A DNA stretch of 64,000 nt from assembly GCA_010094025.1 (NCBI GenBank), contig ML991786.1, positions 372,001 to 436,000 on the forward strand, given 5' to 3'. A program made the position numbers and the translations under genes. The notes under the pieces were generated by a model, which had not been told where the DNA came from, did not search any database, and saw only the letters and a list, made by a program, of their open reading frames with translations. This DNA comes from Viridothelium virens. Taxonomy: Eukaryota; Ascomycota; Dothideomycetes; Trypetheliales; Trypetheliaceae. Positions 45,628-57,756 of the stretch are shown here, in pieces. Each line of letters opens with the position of its first letter. Positions within the stretch are counted from its first letter, which is position 1.

Positions 45628-47988
45628 TCTGGAGTTTCTTGCTAGACCCTCCCACGATACTTTGACGACGTGTAATACTGATTCAAGAGCGGGTGAGCTG
45701 GAGTTGTGACGAATATGGCTTCAGATCGCCTGCTCGAAGCCCTTTGTAACGGCCGGCTACTCAACTGCGCGGTTCGCGTTTTCGGAAGTTTTCTTCGACT
45801 CTGGAGGAGCCTGGCTTTGCTCTCATGGCATCGCATGGCTTTCGGCGTTGCTGAACATTGCTGCGTTTTCGACACGAATCTCCTTGGCGTAGACTGTGCT
45901 TGTCCCGCTTGCTGATTACACGAAACGAAATATAGAGTTGTGGCGTCGGTTGGATGATTTGACCGTGCGCGCGCACACAGCTCAAGAACAACATTTAACC
46001 ATATACTACACTCCCTTCACCATTTCCTTGACATCTGGCACATTCAATTCCATCTATTTTCTTTCCTCCATCAGCGATTGATCTACTGCGGCTTTGTGTC
46101 TTTTCTGTGGAATCTCTGTTTTTTAAGGCATTCTGACGATCACGACGATTACGACACATAACCTTTGCCTTAACTTTTACACTTTATTTACACGACTTCA
46201 CGACAACAGTCGACTCATGACTGCTTGTGCTATTGCAACCTTCCCCTTTGTGTTTTCTGCTTCCTCTTTCAACACGATCCATGAGCGATGCTGCGACATG
46301 TTAACGGCTGACACTCTGGCATACGTGTTTCCACCACTGCTTTGACTTTCTTCTTCACTGCTGAGACAGTGTGCAGAATATGCATTCTTGTCGAAGCATA
46401 ATGCTCATTTGATTTACTTTCTTTACTACTTAGCCCCTATCCTCTCCTTTTACAAAAGCTGTGCAACGGGTGGAATGATTGCAAGTGAAATGAAGTGGCG
46501 GAGAGTTGATGCAGGCGATGGCAATGATGATGATTGAACATTCGGCACAAGCGACTTTTATGACGATGATGGTTGATCTTCTTTCTGCTTGACGATGATG
46601 GCTGCATGGTGGAAACGAGAGCGACATTTTCGACTGCTGCTACTTCTTTCTGCTGAATGCTGTTGTCGTTGTCTTCTGTTGTTTTGTCGCCTGCGCGTCC
46701 GATTGGGTACTGCAGGGACAGGGTAGCAACACCACCTTTTTCTCTTTTAGCACCTCTCTCTGGGTTGTAGCCGGTGTAGCTTCGTTCATGCAAGCGACAG
46801 GCCTACTAGACCAAAAAGCTATTTTTTTTCTTGTAACCTTGACAAATCCTGACACCGCGTAAGCTTGCCTTGACTGTCGTGCGGACCTCCTCGTGACCTC
46901 TTCTTCATGGCAGAGCCCTTCCTATTCCATGCCCTTTCCCAGCACACTGGGCCCTATCGTCCCTTGTGGAGGCTATGGTCTCTACCTATGCACCATGTCA
47001 TCATGGCACTGCTCCCGCAGACGTACGATAGCCTCAACGCACTAAGCACGAGCTGACCCTCTGCACGATGTACAGCACCATGTTTAGCAACAATTCTCCC
47101 CTGAACCTGCAGCTCTGTATGTGCAAAGCAGGAGAGGACCTCCGGTCGTACGATGTATGCACACAGCCCGAAACGCGGCTCCCACATGTTCTCGGTGGGT
47201 TCGAGAAGAGAGGCCGTCCAGGCTGCAGCGCGGCATCTTGCATGGTGGAGGTCATGGGTAAAAGGATAAATGCCTGCAAGGTTGGCTGGCCGCATATCGA
47301 TCGCGGGATGTACTACTTTGACGGATCAAGAAGGGCTAGAAGTTTCTTGGAGCTTGTTAATTAAGCACTTGGCCAAGATGGCGATGAAAAGGGCGCTTTT
47401 TGGGGCCTCGCCGAGAAAGGAAATTCGTTCCATAAGGCATGGTGGTGGATGCCGTTTCATAAGCCATAGCGCTATCAACAAGAGAAAAAAAAAACAAATA
47501 TTGATTTCGAAGTCTAGAATGTGAATCGTTGAATTTATCGCACATGGTCACCACCACTATCGACAAGGCCGGCCATAGCCAGCAACAATGCAACCTCAAT
47601 GATACAACAACATGCACGAAGCCCAGCTGTCCGAGGCCCTGAAAAATCCCACGGGCTCGGTCTCAGCCAAAAACGCCAAGCCCCAGCCTAGGCAGTGAGG
47701 TGAGTTCGTTCCCATGAATGCCTTTACTGTGTCACGATATGCCCTTCCCAAACGCCATAGTCTAGCCGAGCAAGAAGTAGGTGCTCGCCAGACGGATGCC
47801 CAACCCACCATGCTCCAAAGTCCTCAATGCAGAGTAGTGCCCCAACACTCGAGTGGAAAAAGAGAGCCGAATGACGTCTTCCGCGCCTCATCCACGAGAG
47901 GAAAGAGAGGAAAGAGAGAACAAAAGAAAACCAAAGTCCTCAGCACGACGTTCAGCGGAATCGTCACCTCTTTTCCATGGTCTCCCAG
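45628..47988. other. Convergent intergenic region, stuA and mpe1 3' ends
   Basis: About 2.36 kb between two genes that face each other. It is pyrimidine-rich at 46000-46450, with short open frames on both strands and no recognisable product. It may contain long 3' UTRs. No RNA gene or repeat is supported. Confidence 0.45.
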
Positions 47989-50243
47989 CTACAACTCCGT
48001 GTAATCGCTTGGTCGAATCCTCTTCTGCCGATTCTGATGGCGATGCGGATTCACCGGCTTGCGGAAATACGCATCGTCGTCCCCAGTCCCACCACCGCTG
48101 CCACCATTCCCCATCGTTCCGCGCTGCTGATTCGGAAAGCTCATGCCCGCTCCTCCTCCTCCACCACCCCCTCCACGTCCCATACCACCGTTTCCATTCG
48201 TCATCTGGCCCTGCCAGCCATTATTGCGTTGATTGGGATATTGCTGGTTGCCATTCATGCCCCAGTTGCCCTGCTGTGCGGGATTCCAGCCGTTGGGTCC
48301 CTGCTGTGGGAAGCCCATGGCGCCGCCGTTGTTTCCTGGGAATCCTCCTCCCATCCCGTTCATTCCTCCTACTCCTGCAGCACCTCCCCCCCATCCGTTC
48401 TGCGACATCATCATCGGATTCATCATCGCTGGGTTCATGCCCATCATGCCGCCCATCGACATAGCCATCATAGGGTTGGGGAAGCCCATGTTCGGCATGT
48501 CGTTCATGTTGGGCATAGTCGGGAAGGGCATGTTGCCATTGGGAAGCTGGCCCCCGCCCATTTGGGCACTCATGGCATTCATTTGGTTAATGAAGTCTTG
48601 TTGTGATTGAGGTACGATGGGGTTTGGTTGGGAGGCCGATGCGGTGGCAGATGTTGATGGTGTCGTTGTTTGATCACGCATGGCTGCAGGTGCTGTAGGG
48701 ACCCGGTTATTCTCCAATTCTTCGTCGGCTGGACGCTTTTTGGCGTTGGCGTCGCCGATTGTAGGCTGTGGCGTTGAAGATGAAGTCTTTTCCTTGTTGT
48801 CTGTAGATGACGGTGACTTACGATCCTGCTTCGGCGACTTTGGTTCGGCACCTGGCGATCCCGCTGTGCCTTGCCCCTGCGGTGTGCCTGGATTTTCCAT
48901 CTTGCCGTCTACCTTTGGAGGGCTTTTAGACCTCTCCTTCTCCCTGCGTTGTGCGGCCTTCTCATCTTCAAAAGACTTGATCTTCTTCACCATGTCATCA
49001 TCAGGCTCGAGATTGTCGATTAACACGCCCTCAGTCTGGCAATTAGGACAAACGAAATCATTGTTAATCAAAGCATTCTCAATGCAGTCATTACAATATG
49101 TCTTGCCGCAACATGGTGTTTTCATTGGTTCAACGAACATGCGTTTATCAAGGGAACACTCCAAGCCTCGCTCCTGCAGCTCTTTGCTACCACTGGCAGC
49201 CTCCTGCTTTTGTGCCGCAGATGCTTTTGCTTTGTCTTGGAATTTCTGAAATGACTGATGATCTGGCACCGCGATGACAAACTCACCCTCGGCGTTGATC
49301 ATGACTGCACTATGTTGCTTCGTATCATCTGTGAGACCGTCATTGACAGCATTTGCAACAGGCTTCTCAACAGTTTTTTGGAAGCTCTTGGGAATCCCCG
49401 TTGTCCGCTTGATCCGAGGTTTCTTCTCATATTCGGGATCGTCGTTGGTAGGGCAAGCTTGGATCCAGTGTCCTATTACACTCGTTAGATTTGCAGGGAT
49501 ACTTGACTCAAAGGGCAAAGCATGTACCTTTTTCTCCGCAGCGATAGCAGACGTATCCGTCTGGAGGTGGACGGTCTGGTATATTCACAGGTTTTCCTCG
49601 ACCCGCGCCTCGGTAAACAGGCTTAGCACTGAGTTCGCATCATGTCAGTACACAGTCTCGCGAGAATTTATTTAAAGGTCTAAGCATTTTTGAAGTTACG
49701 TACTTGGCCATCTGCTGCTTTTGTTGCTCCCAAGAATTACCCTCAGCTGCGAACATTGCTGCTATTCTCTCCTCCTCTGTTTGTGCATTGTTCATGTCGG
49801 GTGCACCATTCGCCCTTGACATACCCTGACCATCTGAGCCCTGCCGTGTGTGCTGGGCTTCTTTACGATATTGATTCTTGGCATTGACGGGCATCTTGCC
49901 AGAAACATAGCGAGCTGCTCTGCCGGCGCCGTGCATGCGAGCCGGGAGGCGTCGGGCGACAATAGAAGTGGAGCGGGGGATAACTGTGGTATCATCGTCG
50001 TATTCTTGAGACAGGCCGTCAGCATACAATCACAGGAGGCCTAGTCTCTGGAAGGCACGAGGAGAGCTTACCGTCATTGGCGTCCTCGTTATAGATAGCA
50101 AGATCAAAGTCGGTACCGTCTCCAAGACGGCTGATATTTATGATTTCCCGTTTCACCTCGAAGACAGAGATGCCGGGGCCATCAAAGGTCACACGCTGCG
50201 AGTCTTTCTGCGATTTGAACTTGAAGAAGATTGAGGAAGACAT
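47989..50243 (-). CDS. mpe1: Cleavage and polyadenylation factor subunit Mpe1 (DWNN-zinc knuckle-RING)
   Basis: Part of the CPF 3'-end processing complex; related to human RBBP6. Minus-strand exons are 50243-50072, 50004-49704, 49628-49528 and 49472-47989, giving 685 aa (introns 67, 75 and 55 bp, all GT-AG). The N-terminal DWNN ubiquitin-like domain (about 1-75, FFKFKSQKDSQRVTFDG) is followed by a CCHC zinc knuckle, CYRCGEKGHWIQAC (about 185-198), assembled across the third intron. The RING/U-box-like domain (about 297-336) has CSLDKRMF, PCCGKTYCNDC and CPNC. A charged Lys/Glu/Pro linker follows, then a C-terminal tail of roughly 170 residues rich in Gly, Asn and Met, low-complexity and probably disordered. 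The order of domains is exactly that of fungal Mpe1. Confidence 0.95.
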
Positions 50244-51299
50244 TATGTCGGGAAAGGCTTAATAGCCGGATCTTCAAAGGGTAGGGAATGACCTAAAAGT
50301 CCAGTGCGAGAGGATTCAAGCACACGAAGTGAAATCGGTTCCGTGGACTATTCGTCGGCGATGTGAAGGCGGATTCAAGACTCCTGTAAATGTAGACAAG
50401 AAAGGCGAATCAAGAAGTCGATTGTGCGACAGCCACAACGATGTAAAGGCCTTTGATCAGTGCGAAGTCGGAGGTGCAAGCAAAGGTATCGCCTCAAGGA
50501 AAGGTTATGTTTTTATTAGTTCAGCTGAACCTTGGAGAAGGTCAAGTCTAGTGCTCGGCAAGGAAAATCGTTTATGGTATTGTTCTTCTGGGCCTATTGC
50601 GGCAGACGTGACAATGTCAAGAAATAAAGAAGGCAGAAACTGTGTACACAGCAAGAGTGTGAGCGGGTCAAACGCTCCCCAAATCCTGAGCCTGTGATAA
50701 CAGAACGACCCCCCAGATAACCCCCAAGATACTATTGTCTAGTACAGTCTGAAAGAGCTTGCTATTGTTGCCTCAATAGATGACCGAGGAGGCCACGCGA
50801 CCAGAAGTGAGGACCGCCACCGCAGACACGAACCGGATATGCGCACGTACCCTATGGATCAACTGAGACCTGATACCTGAGGCTTTGAGCTGGAGGAAGA
50901 TGGCGTTGATGAGGAGCGATGGAAATTGCGACGTAGGAGCAAGTAGAGTGGACAGGATGAAAGAGTTGATGGAAGAAGGATGAGGGAGGAGGGAAGAGAG
51001 TGAGGAGTCATCAGAGTTGGTTTAGAGTTGGCGCTTTCCCTCGCGCTCCGCTTCTTTGTCATGGAACGGCCCGTGCGCCTGCCGATTATGCACCCGACTT
51101 TGCAGTCAGCCGACAGACATGTGCCATTCAACTGACGGGAAATAATTAACTTCGTCACTACAGGTAACGACTATGGCACTACGAATAGGGATACGAATTT
51201 GGTGGCTACCTTAGTGCCAGAGACATTTTGGGTCTCTTGTCATGGTTCAACTAAGTACAGGTGCGGAGTACACCGATTCTAGTCCTGATGCCCACACAA
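50244..51299. other. Region between mpe1 start and dpb2 end; possible small minus-strand gene
   Basis: No established gene. On the minus strand, a short open stretch (51011-50877) encoding an Arg/Ser-rich, mitochondrial-presequence-like N-terminus could be joined by a 138-bp intron to an open, hydrophobic 50738-50505 stretch ending in TAA, giving about 122 aa. I do not recognise it and the donor is weak, so I do not call it as a gene. Confidence 0.25.
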
Positions 51300-53747
51300 T
51301 CAAAGTGCAATCTCCTTGACCTCGCCTTTCCTTTCCATAATATTATATTCGATCCATCCTGCCGTCTTTCCCTTGCCATCCCTGACCATCTTCCCTGGAT
51401 TCATAGCATGACAGCCCTCGTACGTAAGAGCAAATGGAGGCGCTTCAGAATCGGCCAGCACCAGTGTTGACGGCAGTGGATAGAGATGTAAGGAAGATGA
51501 ATAGTCCCACAGGACCGGGCGTGTCGAAAGAGGAAACGGGGATAGATGAGATTGGTCCAAAATGGTGCGGACAAGCTTTCGTGCAGCGACAACGGAAGAC
51601 GAAAGTGAGTCTTGGAATGTCGGGTTGATATTTTCATGAGAGCTGTCAGTGTCCATCGCCTCTTCTCCTTGTGGCACTCCAGAGGCGAGCTCATCATTCG
51701 CTTCAGATTGCACTCGCTGGGTAGGGCCTTCTGTCTCTTCATCTTTGGTTTCAAAGTTTATGCATGTCCGTCTTAACCTTCCTGAAGTGTCATCTCTGAA
51801 AAAGACAATCTCTTCTGTCGGCCCGAACAAACTGATTCTTACGGGATTGCTCGCCCAGACGACCTGCCCTTCTGTGGTTTTTGCGTCTTTTCCTCGATCA
51901 CCTTCTCTGTTCGCTTCTGCGAATACTCTCCGTACCCGACTGGTGAAGATGTCTGGCACGGCTTGGCGAGGTACTGGAGTCGCTGCACCCGCCGAAAAAG
52001 CGCTTGCCCAGGGGTCGTTGTCGCCAGGAACAAATACAAATGTTGTGTTCCGCAACAACTGTGGATATTCGGCCAACACACTTGCCAGCGCATCAAAGCA
52101 TTCCTTATACTCGATCGACCCACTGCTGGCACCCCCTGCCAGGGCCGCGTGCCTGACAAAATTTCCCAGCACAACGATCGAAACCGGCATCTGGCTTACG
52201 TTGAGCTCGGCGTACATACCTAAGATCTTCCGGAGCGCTTGTAAGGACCTCGGAACATCCAGCTCAATTTCTCCCAAAACCACGATCTTGTTGTTTCCTG
52301 CATGAGGAGCTTGGGTCTCATAGACGAGCTGTTGCATTTTTCTCATTCTACTGCCCACGGCTCTCTCACTTCCTAGCCCCAAAAAGTCGGTCCACCCAAA
52401 TCCACCATGCGCCCCTTGCGCCGCGTCCATGGTATCTGGAACCCCAAGACTTGAATTCCTTCGCTCGGCTGGTGGGTGAGCGATACTGAAAGCCACAAAT
52501 CGTCCACCGATCGTGCCTCCCACGCCACCGATATCGCCAAGAGTGCCACTAGCACTACTGCCGGCGCCATAACCTTGGGAATCTTCCTCATAGATGCCGT
52601 CGACGAGAACGATCATCCCAGGGCAGAACCACGCGCCATCGATGCCAACTGTAGGCTGTGCGTGCTGCAAGCTCAGGCCAATACCACCCGTGAGGTCGGT
52701 AAGGAGGAGACCGCCAGTGGGAGACCGTGTGAGAAGTCCCAGTAAGAGATGAGACGAACCGGAGCGTCCCAGGAGGTTTGCAATTGGTGTGATGGTATAG
52801 TTTTGGCTGAGAGATGAGTCGGAGCGTGACAGGGAGTGTCGAGGTTGAGTTTGTAATGTCGGTGGCTGAAAGGACTCATTGCGTAGGAGCCGAGCATGTA
52901 TGAGGTTGTATCGATTTCGAAAGAATGCGGTTTTGTGCGAGGGAGGTGGAAATAGGGAGGGCGGAGTTTGGATGCTGTATCGTAGTCAGTCTACCAAACA
53001 TTAATCCTCACGCACTCCAGACACCCACTGCTCGAAATGCTTCTTCCCTACATTATACACCAACCGCGGTTGCTCAAACGCCCCAATCACTTTCATCCAC
53101 GCCCTCGGATCGCGACTCTCATCCTCCTCATCCTCCACCTCCAACTTCGACATCCCAAAACTCGACTGCCGCTCCCCTATCCTCCCCCTCCCACCACCAC
53201 CACCACCACCACCATCCAACTGCCCACTCCCCTGCCCCACCAAACTCCCCTGCCGACTCAACCCACCACCCCCTGACACCACCCTCCCGCCTACCATTCC
53301 CCCCTCCAACGTCTTCAAAATCCCCTTCAGCGTCGCCGGCCCCCCCTCCTCATCCCTCACAATCACATCCCCACTCTGCCGCTTCCACATCCGCGCCACC
53401 TCCTCCAGCACCTGCTCGCCCAGCCCTTCCTCGCGCCATCCCGTGCCGCAGTGCCGGCCGATGAAGGTCGCGAGCGCCGTGAGCGCCGATGTCTGCACGT
53501 TCAGCCCATGCTTCTTGGTGAGGATGCGGACGGCGTGCGGGCGGAGCGTCGGTGGAGGGAGCAGGATGGGGAGGACGTTGGGGCGGGGCGCGGCGGTGGT
53601 GGTGAGTGGGAGGGTGCGTGTGAGTTGTCTGGGTTGTCGGTTTGGAGGCGGTGGGGCGGGGGTTGCGAAGGCGGGGGAGGAGGAGGGGATGGGGTCTTTA
53701 AGGGGGAGAGGAGTTGGAGGAGGTGGTAATTGAGGTTCGGTCTCCAT
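51300..53747 (-). CDS. dpb2: DNA polymerase epsilon subunit B (Dpb2)
   Basis: Essential second subunit of the leading-strand polymerase; links Pol epsilon to CMG/GINS. Exons on the minus strand are 53747-53029 and 52974-51300, giving 797 aa. The N-terminal region is Pro-rich, followed by the helical N-domain (RILTKKHGLNVQTSALTALA). After a Gly-rich insert (about 165-190) come the OB fold and the inactive calcineurin-like phosphoesterase domain, with TPPSLFPPPSHKTAFFRNRY, IVVLGEIELDVPRSLQALRK and FVFVPGDNDPWAS. The C-terminus YEGCHAMNPGKM is characteristic. The intron (52975-53028, 54 bp) uses donor CA|GTGGGT and branch CTGAC. Another donor, GTGAGG, lies nearby but breaks the frame. The gene is divergent from the histone-chaperone gene at only 254 bp. 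Confidence 0.93.
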
Positions 53748-54001
53748 TGTTTTTGTGGGTATGGTTGAGGGGAGAAGGGAGGGGAAAGAGTCGCAAGAGT
53801 TTGGAGGGGTTCGGTGGTGTTTGGTGGAAGACGCGTAAATTGGTTTAGGGCTCGCGTCGGAGTCGCGCTAGCGATGCGGTCACTTTCATGTGCGACTTCC
53901 TCTCAACTAAACCTTTGCCATCTTCCATATTTACTAGCACTGCCTCAGACTGGGCATATTCACGGTCGCATACCATCACAAAGGCCTTTTACCGCATCAA
54001 A
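53748..54001. promoter_or_regulatory. Compact divergent promoter, dpb2 / histone chaperone, with an ACGCGT box
   Basis: These 254 bp separate the two start codons. An MluI cell-cycle box core, ACGCGT, lies at 53831-53836, followed by several CGCG-containing stretches up to about 53880. MBF, an APSES-family factor, uses this core for G1/S genes in yeasts. Use of this site here is an inference. Confidence 0.5.
53831..53836. promoter_or_regulatory. ACGCGT (MCB core)
   Basis: Palindromic core of the MluI cell-cycle box, 84 bp upstream of the dpb2 start and 166 bp before the histone-chaperone start. A chance hit cannot be excluded: a 6-mer is expected about every 4 kb. Confidence 0.4.
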
Positions 54002-55517
54002 ATGGCCGAAACTACAGATTCTGCCGCTGCTCCACTCCCAGCGTCTATGCCTGAAGATCCGTCTGCTCAACTTAACGATCTAATCACCCACGCCACTGCA
54101 TTCTATGCCAAGAAGGCATATGGTGAAGCCGCTGACCTCTATTCCGAAGCTACCGCGTTGCAAGCCGAAATCAATGGCGAGATGAACCCTGCCAATGCTG
54201 ACCTGCTTTACGCCTACGGACGCTGCTTATACAAAGTCGCTGTCGACAAGAGCGACGTTCTAGGAGATAAAGTGGCTGGAGAGAAGAAGAGAAGCCAGCA
54301 AACAAATGATCTTCCGAAGAATAAGGCAAAGCGGAAAGAAAATGGCGAAGGGAGCAGCAAAGGAGGGGTGATTGCTGAAGCGATCGCTGGTGCAAAAGAG
54401 GGCGAAGATAGGACCGCTGAAGAGGTGGTCACTGCGGTTGTTGAGGAGAAAGATGGCCCGGTTATAGACGAGAGAGCTCAATCAGCATCTAATAAACCGT
54501 TTTTCCAAATCACCGGCGATGAAAACTTCGATGATTCAGACGAAGAAGAGGAGGAACCTGCAGGTGGCGAGGCACCGGAGGCGCAAGATGTAGAAGAGGA
54601 TGATTTCGCGAATGCCTACGAAATTCTAGACGTCGCTCGTGTCCTACTGGACCGGCGACTGCAAGAGCTGCTGCAGCCGGAGGGCAAAGGGAAGGGCACT
54701 GTGGAGCACCCAGACGCACGGCAGATCAAAGAGCGGTTATCAGATACACATGATTTGCAAGCCGAGATTTCATTAGAGAACGAGCGTTTCGGAGATGCCA
54801 TCACAGATGAAAGGGCATCGCTGAAGCTAAAGCAAGAGCTCTATCCTCAAGAGTCGGAGTTAATTGCTGAAGCACATTACAAACTTTCACTGGCATTGGA
54901 ATTTGCATCAGTCACTGCGGAGAAGGATGAGAATGGCGAGCCGAAACCTGGGCAAACAGGTCAAGTGGACGAGACAATGAGGGCGGAGGCAGCTACAGAG
55001 ATGGAAGCGGCAATCGAGAGCACAAGATTACGCGTCCAAAATGAAGAGAAGATACTTGGTTCATTAGGTGAAGAAGACCGGCAAACGAACAAGAAGAAGA
55101 TCGCTGAGGTGAAGGAGATTGTCGAAGAAATGGAGCAGAGGGTAAGTCAGAATAGTATAACAGAGCGACTAGATCATTGCTGACTTAATTTCACAGCTTG
55201 TTGATCTCAAGAATCCCGCTGTATCAGCAGGCGACCCCTTGGGTCCTGCAGGTGCACCCGACGGCTCAGATCCTCTCCGTGGCGTACTTGGCGCCATGCT
55301 TGGCGAAACGCCTGCTCAGCAGCGCGCCAGGATCGAGGAGGCTTCGAGGACTGCCAATGATCTCACCGGTCTCGTCAAGCATAAGAAAAAGCCTCAACAA
55401 GACGCCGCAGCTACAGATTTGGCAGTCAACGGAACTTCGAAGCGTAAAGCGGATGCCGAAAACGAAGATGATAGAACGATAGGAAAGAAAGCTAGAGTGG
55501 ATGACACTGCCGAATAG
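54002..55517 (+). CDS. sim3: NASP/Sim3/Hif1-type histone chaperone (SHNi-TPR)
   Basis: Binds H3-H4 (and, for S. pombe Sim3, the CENP-A variant) and escorts histones to chromatin. Exons are 54002-55141 and 55197-55517 (55-bp intron), giving 486 aa. A first TPR (about 25-60, ATAFYAKKAYGEAADLYSEA) and its continuation, NPANADLLYAYGRCLYKVA, are followed by a Lys/Glu-rich acidic insert (about 85-200). The interrupted TPR array resumes at ANAYEILDVARVLLDRRL and SLENERFGDAITDERASLKL. A long coiled-coil helix runs to the intron. The C-terminal exon ends with a basic, NLS-like tail (TSKRKADAE, GKKARVD). The start MAETTDSAA is preferred over an upstream in-frame ATG at 53888 because that leader does not look like the family. 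Confidence 0.9.
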
Positions 55518-55840
55518 CACTAAATCCAGAGGGTGGGACAGTGTTTGTTTATCTGTAATCATTCATAGCCGATGAAGCATGAGATGTATGGCGTTTTGCT
55601 GCCCATCGGCAACAATGAGTATGGTTTCAGTAGCTTTGGCTATACCTAGAGATACCTTTCAATATACCTGTATGACTGAGAAGAGAATGACCACTTGTGG
55701 AAAATACGCTTGCGATATCTGTCTCTGCTCGAGACTGTCTTTCCAATTCGCATTCAATCATATTCCCTGTGTCCGTGCTGTAGGACTTTTACGCTGTTCA
55801 CAGTACACAGCGAAAATCCATAGGCACGACCCTACTTCAC
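55518..55840. other. Convergent intergenic region
   Basis: 323 bp between the 3' ends of the histone-chaperone gene and the DUF1993 gene. I see nothing else in it. Confidence 0.6.
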
Positions 55841-56824
55841 TCAACGTCCTGTTCCTCCTACGAGGAAATCTGCCTTTCCTAAGTCGACCCCTTGCATGCG
55901 GCAGATATTGTACGTCGTCGTCGAATGGAACCAAAAGTTCGGGATTATGAACTTGTTGAGAAAGTCCATTCCCGTGTCAAAGTGAAAAAACATTCCATTA
56001 CCTTCTTCTCCTACAGAGAGAGAAAAGGGAGACTCCCGTTAGCAGCACGAACATTAATGGTTTTGATAAACAGGAATTAGGCTTTCTCCCATCTTCTTAT
56101 ACAGATCGCCACCAGCTCCGGATGCAGAAGCACAAACCAATCAAGATCAAAGAAAGGAGAAGAGAAGCGTACTGACCTCCGGTCCAGATATCTCTGGGCT
56201 CCACTTCGTTTCCATCCACATCCTCCTTCTTGATCCCCTCCAAGAATTCCAGGGTCTTTCGAATACGCTCCCGCAGCTCCTCATACGTGGTGTCCGTGGT
56301 TTCGCCGGGGCGCGGCGTGGACGGGACGTAACGCCATGAGCTGTTGAGCGTGCCCGAGCGCGCCATATTGGTGCAAGTGCGGACTTGGAAGTGCAACGGG
56401 TGCATGTCAGGCGCTAGGCGCGCCTCGGTGAGTTCGGTGAGCGGGCGAGAATTGGTGGTGCACCATTTTTCAGACTGTGAGGTTGAGAAGCATGATTAGA
56501 AGGGTTGGGTAGGAGGGGGATCGAGGAGAGGAAAGAGGTGGTATGGTGGAGTTAACTCAAAGATGTCTATGGCATTTTGACATTATATTCAAGATGCGGA
56601 CAATGGGTACAGTTAGAAGTCTATGCATACGCTGAAATAGGGTTGATTTTTTGGGGGTGTTCGGTCGCAAATACGGAAGGCTTGACATCGAGATCAAGAT
56701 GTACAATGAGCGCAAAAAATTTCGGGAAGAGAGTTCACAGTGTTACCTTTTCAAGGCAGGCGTAGAGATTCTTGAGACCTCGAATGTAGACAGCGATGGT
56801 GATGTCGTACAAGGAGATAGTCAT
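55841..56824 (-). CDS. DUF1993 family protein
   Basis: Small soluble protein of the DUF1993 (DinB-like four-helix) family, common in ascomycetes; no established biochemical role. Minus-strand exons are 56824-56747, 56474-56177 and 56010-55841, giving 181 aa, the usual family length. It starts MTISLYDITIAVYIRGLKNL, almost a family signature, and continues with MHPLHFQVRTCTNMAR, TYEELRERIRKTLEFLEGI and the C-terminal FIIPNFWFHSTTTYNICRMQ and VDLGKADFL. Introns are 272 and 166 bp, long for this window; both are GT-AG (the second donor is GTCAGT). All three exons are needed to restore the family pattern. Confidence 0.9.
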
Positions 56825-57756
56825 CGTAGCAGAACGCGGTGGTACACAATTTGAGTGATGATCAATTGTGAATGAGTTTAGTGAAGAAGCTTGCAGATTT
56901 GTTGGCATGTGAAAGACATCTGACCGGAGTATTTATACTCATTCGCTAAACTGACTACCCAGGTGAAGCTCTATAAAATCCATGTAGAGTCTAGGATCGA
57001 AGGATGAACATCGTATTGAAACGACCGGCGTGAAGCAACGATTGGTCCATATCATGTCTGTTGCTGGCCGTTGGGTAGTTCGTCACCGCATCAAGTGAAG
57101 CAACAAGTGATGGTAAGATTCAAAAACATTTCCTCGTTTGTCTCGGCGTTAAGGTGGAGTTCCGCGGACGCCGAATACTGCAATGATCGGCCCACATCAT
57201 CTTACTCGGCGAACAGACTCCAACCAAGCTAGCTAGCAAGGGATTCGCACGACAGGGTGCATTGCCTATTTACACAATGCTCGTCCCTTCCGTGGCTCCG
57301 GCCCCTAACCCTAAGGTCCTTGTGAATTTCCGGTGAACCTTCTTATGCCTCTAAACGACACCTCGTTGCTCAGGAAGAGCGGTCAGGGCAGCTAAGGATC
57401 TCTTGAAAATGCATTTCCGTAGGCTGCATCTCTAGTTGCCCGGTTGCTGATGACGAACATTGTCTTTCTCGGGTAAAGTCGCGACGGATTCGTCCGTGTC
57501 CTGCTTACCAGTCGACCCATCGAATACGAAGAAGAGATCTCGGTGAAATCCATCAGCTCAAGGTCCTTGAACAACCCCATTACTCAGCATATTGTTCGAA
57601 TCTCGATTATTTACCGTTCGAGTCGATGGTAAAGGTTGGGTTCGCCGCGGATTGCCGCAATCGTCACCGACTCGGGCAAACGGTGATCCTTCTGACGTCT
57701 CCACTGGCAATCCCAGAAGCTTTCCGTATCGTGTCTTCCGAAAACATGACACGGCC
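56825..57756. other. Intergenic region, DUF1993 gene to atg7
   Basis: About 930 bp: the promoter of the DUF1993 gene and the 3' flank of atg7. Short open frames only. Two TTAGGG-like hexamers (as CCCTAACCCTAA near 57303) are isolated and not telomeric. Confidence 0.5.

Noticed and set aside
52673-53464. Open frames on both strands within dpb2, including a Pro/His/Ser-rich plus-strand frame
   Set aside because: They are shadows of the dpb2 coding sequence and its Gly-rich insert; the dpb2 frame carries the conserved motifs.
57301-57316. CCCTAACCCTAA, telomere-like
   Set aside because: Only two units, isolated within ordinary gene-rich DNA.
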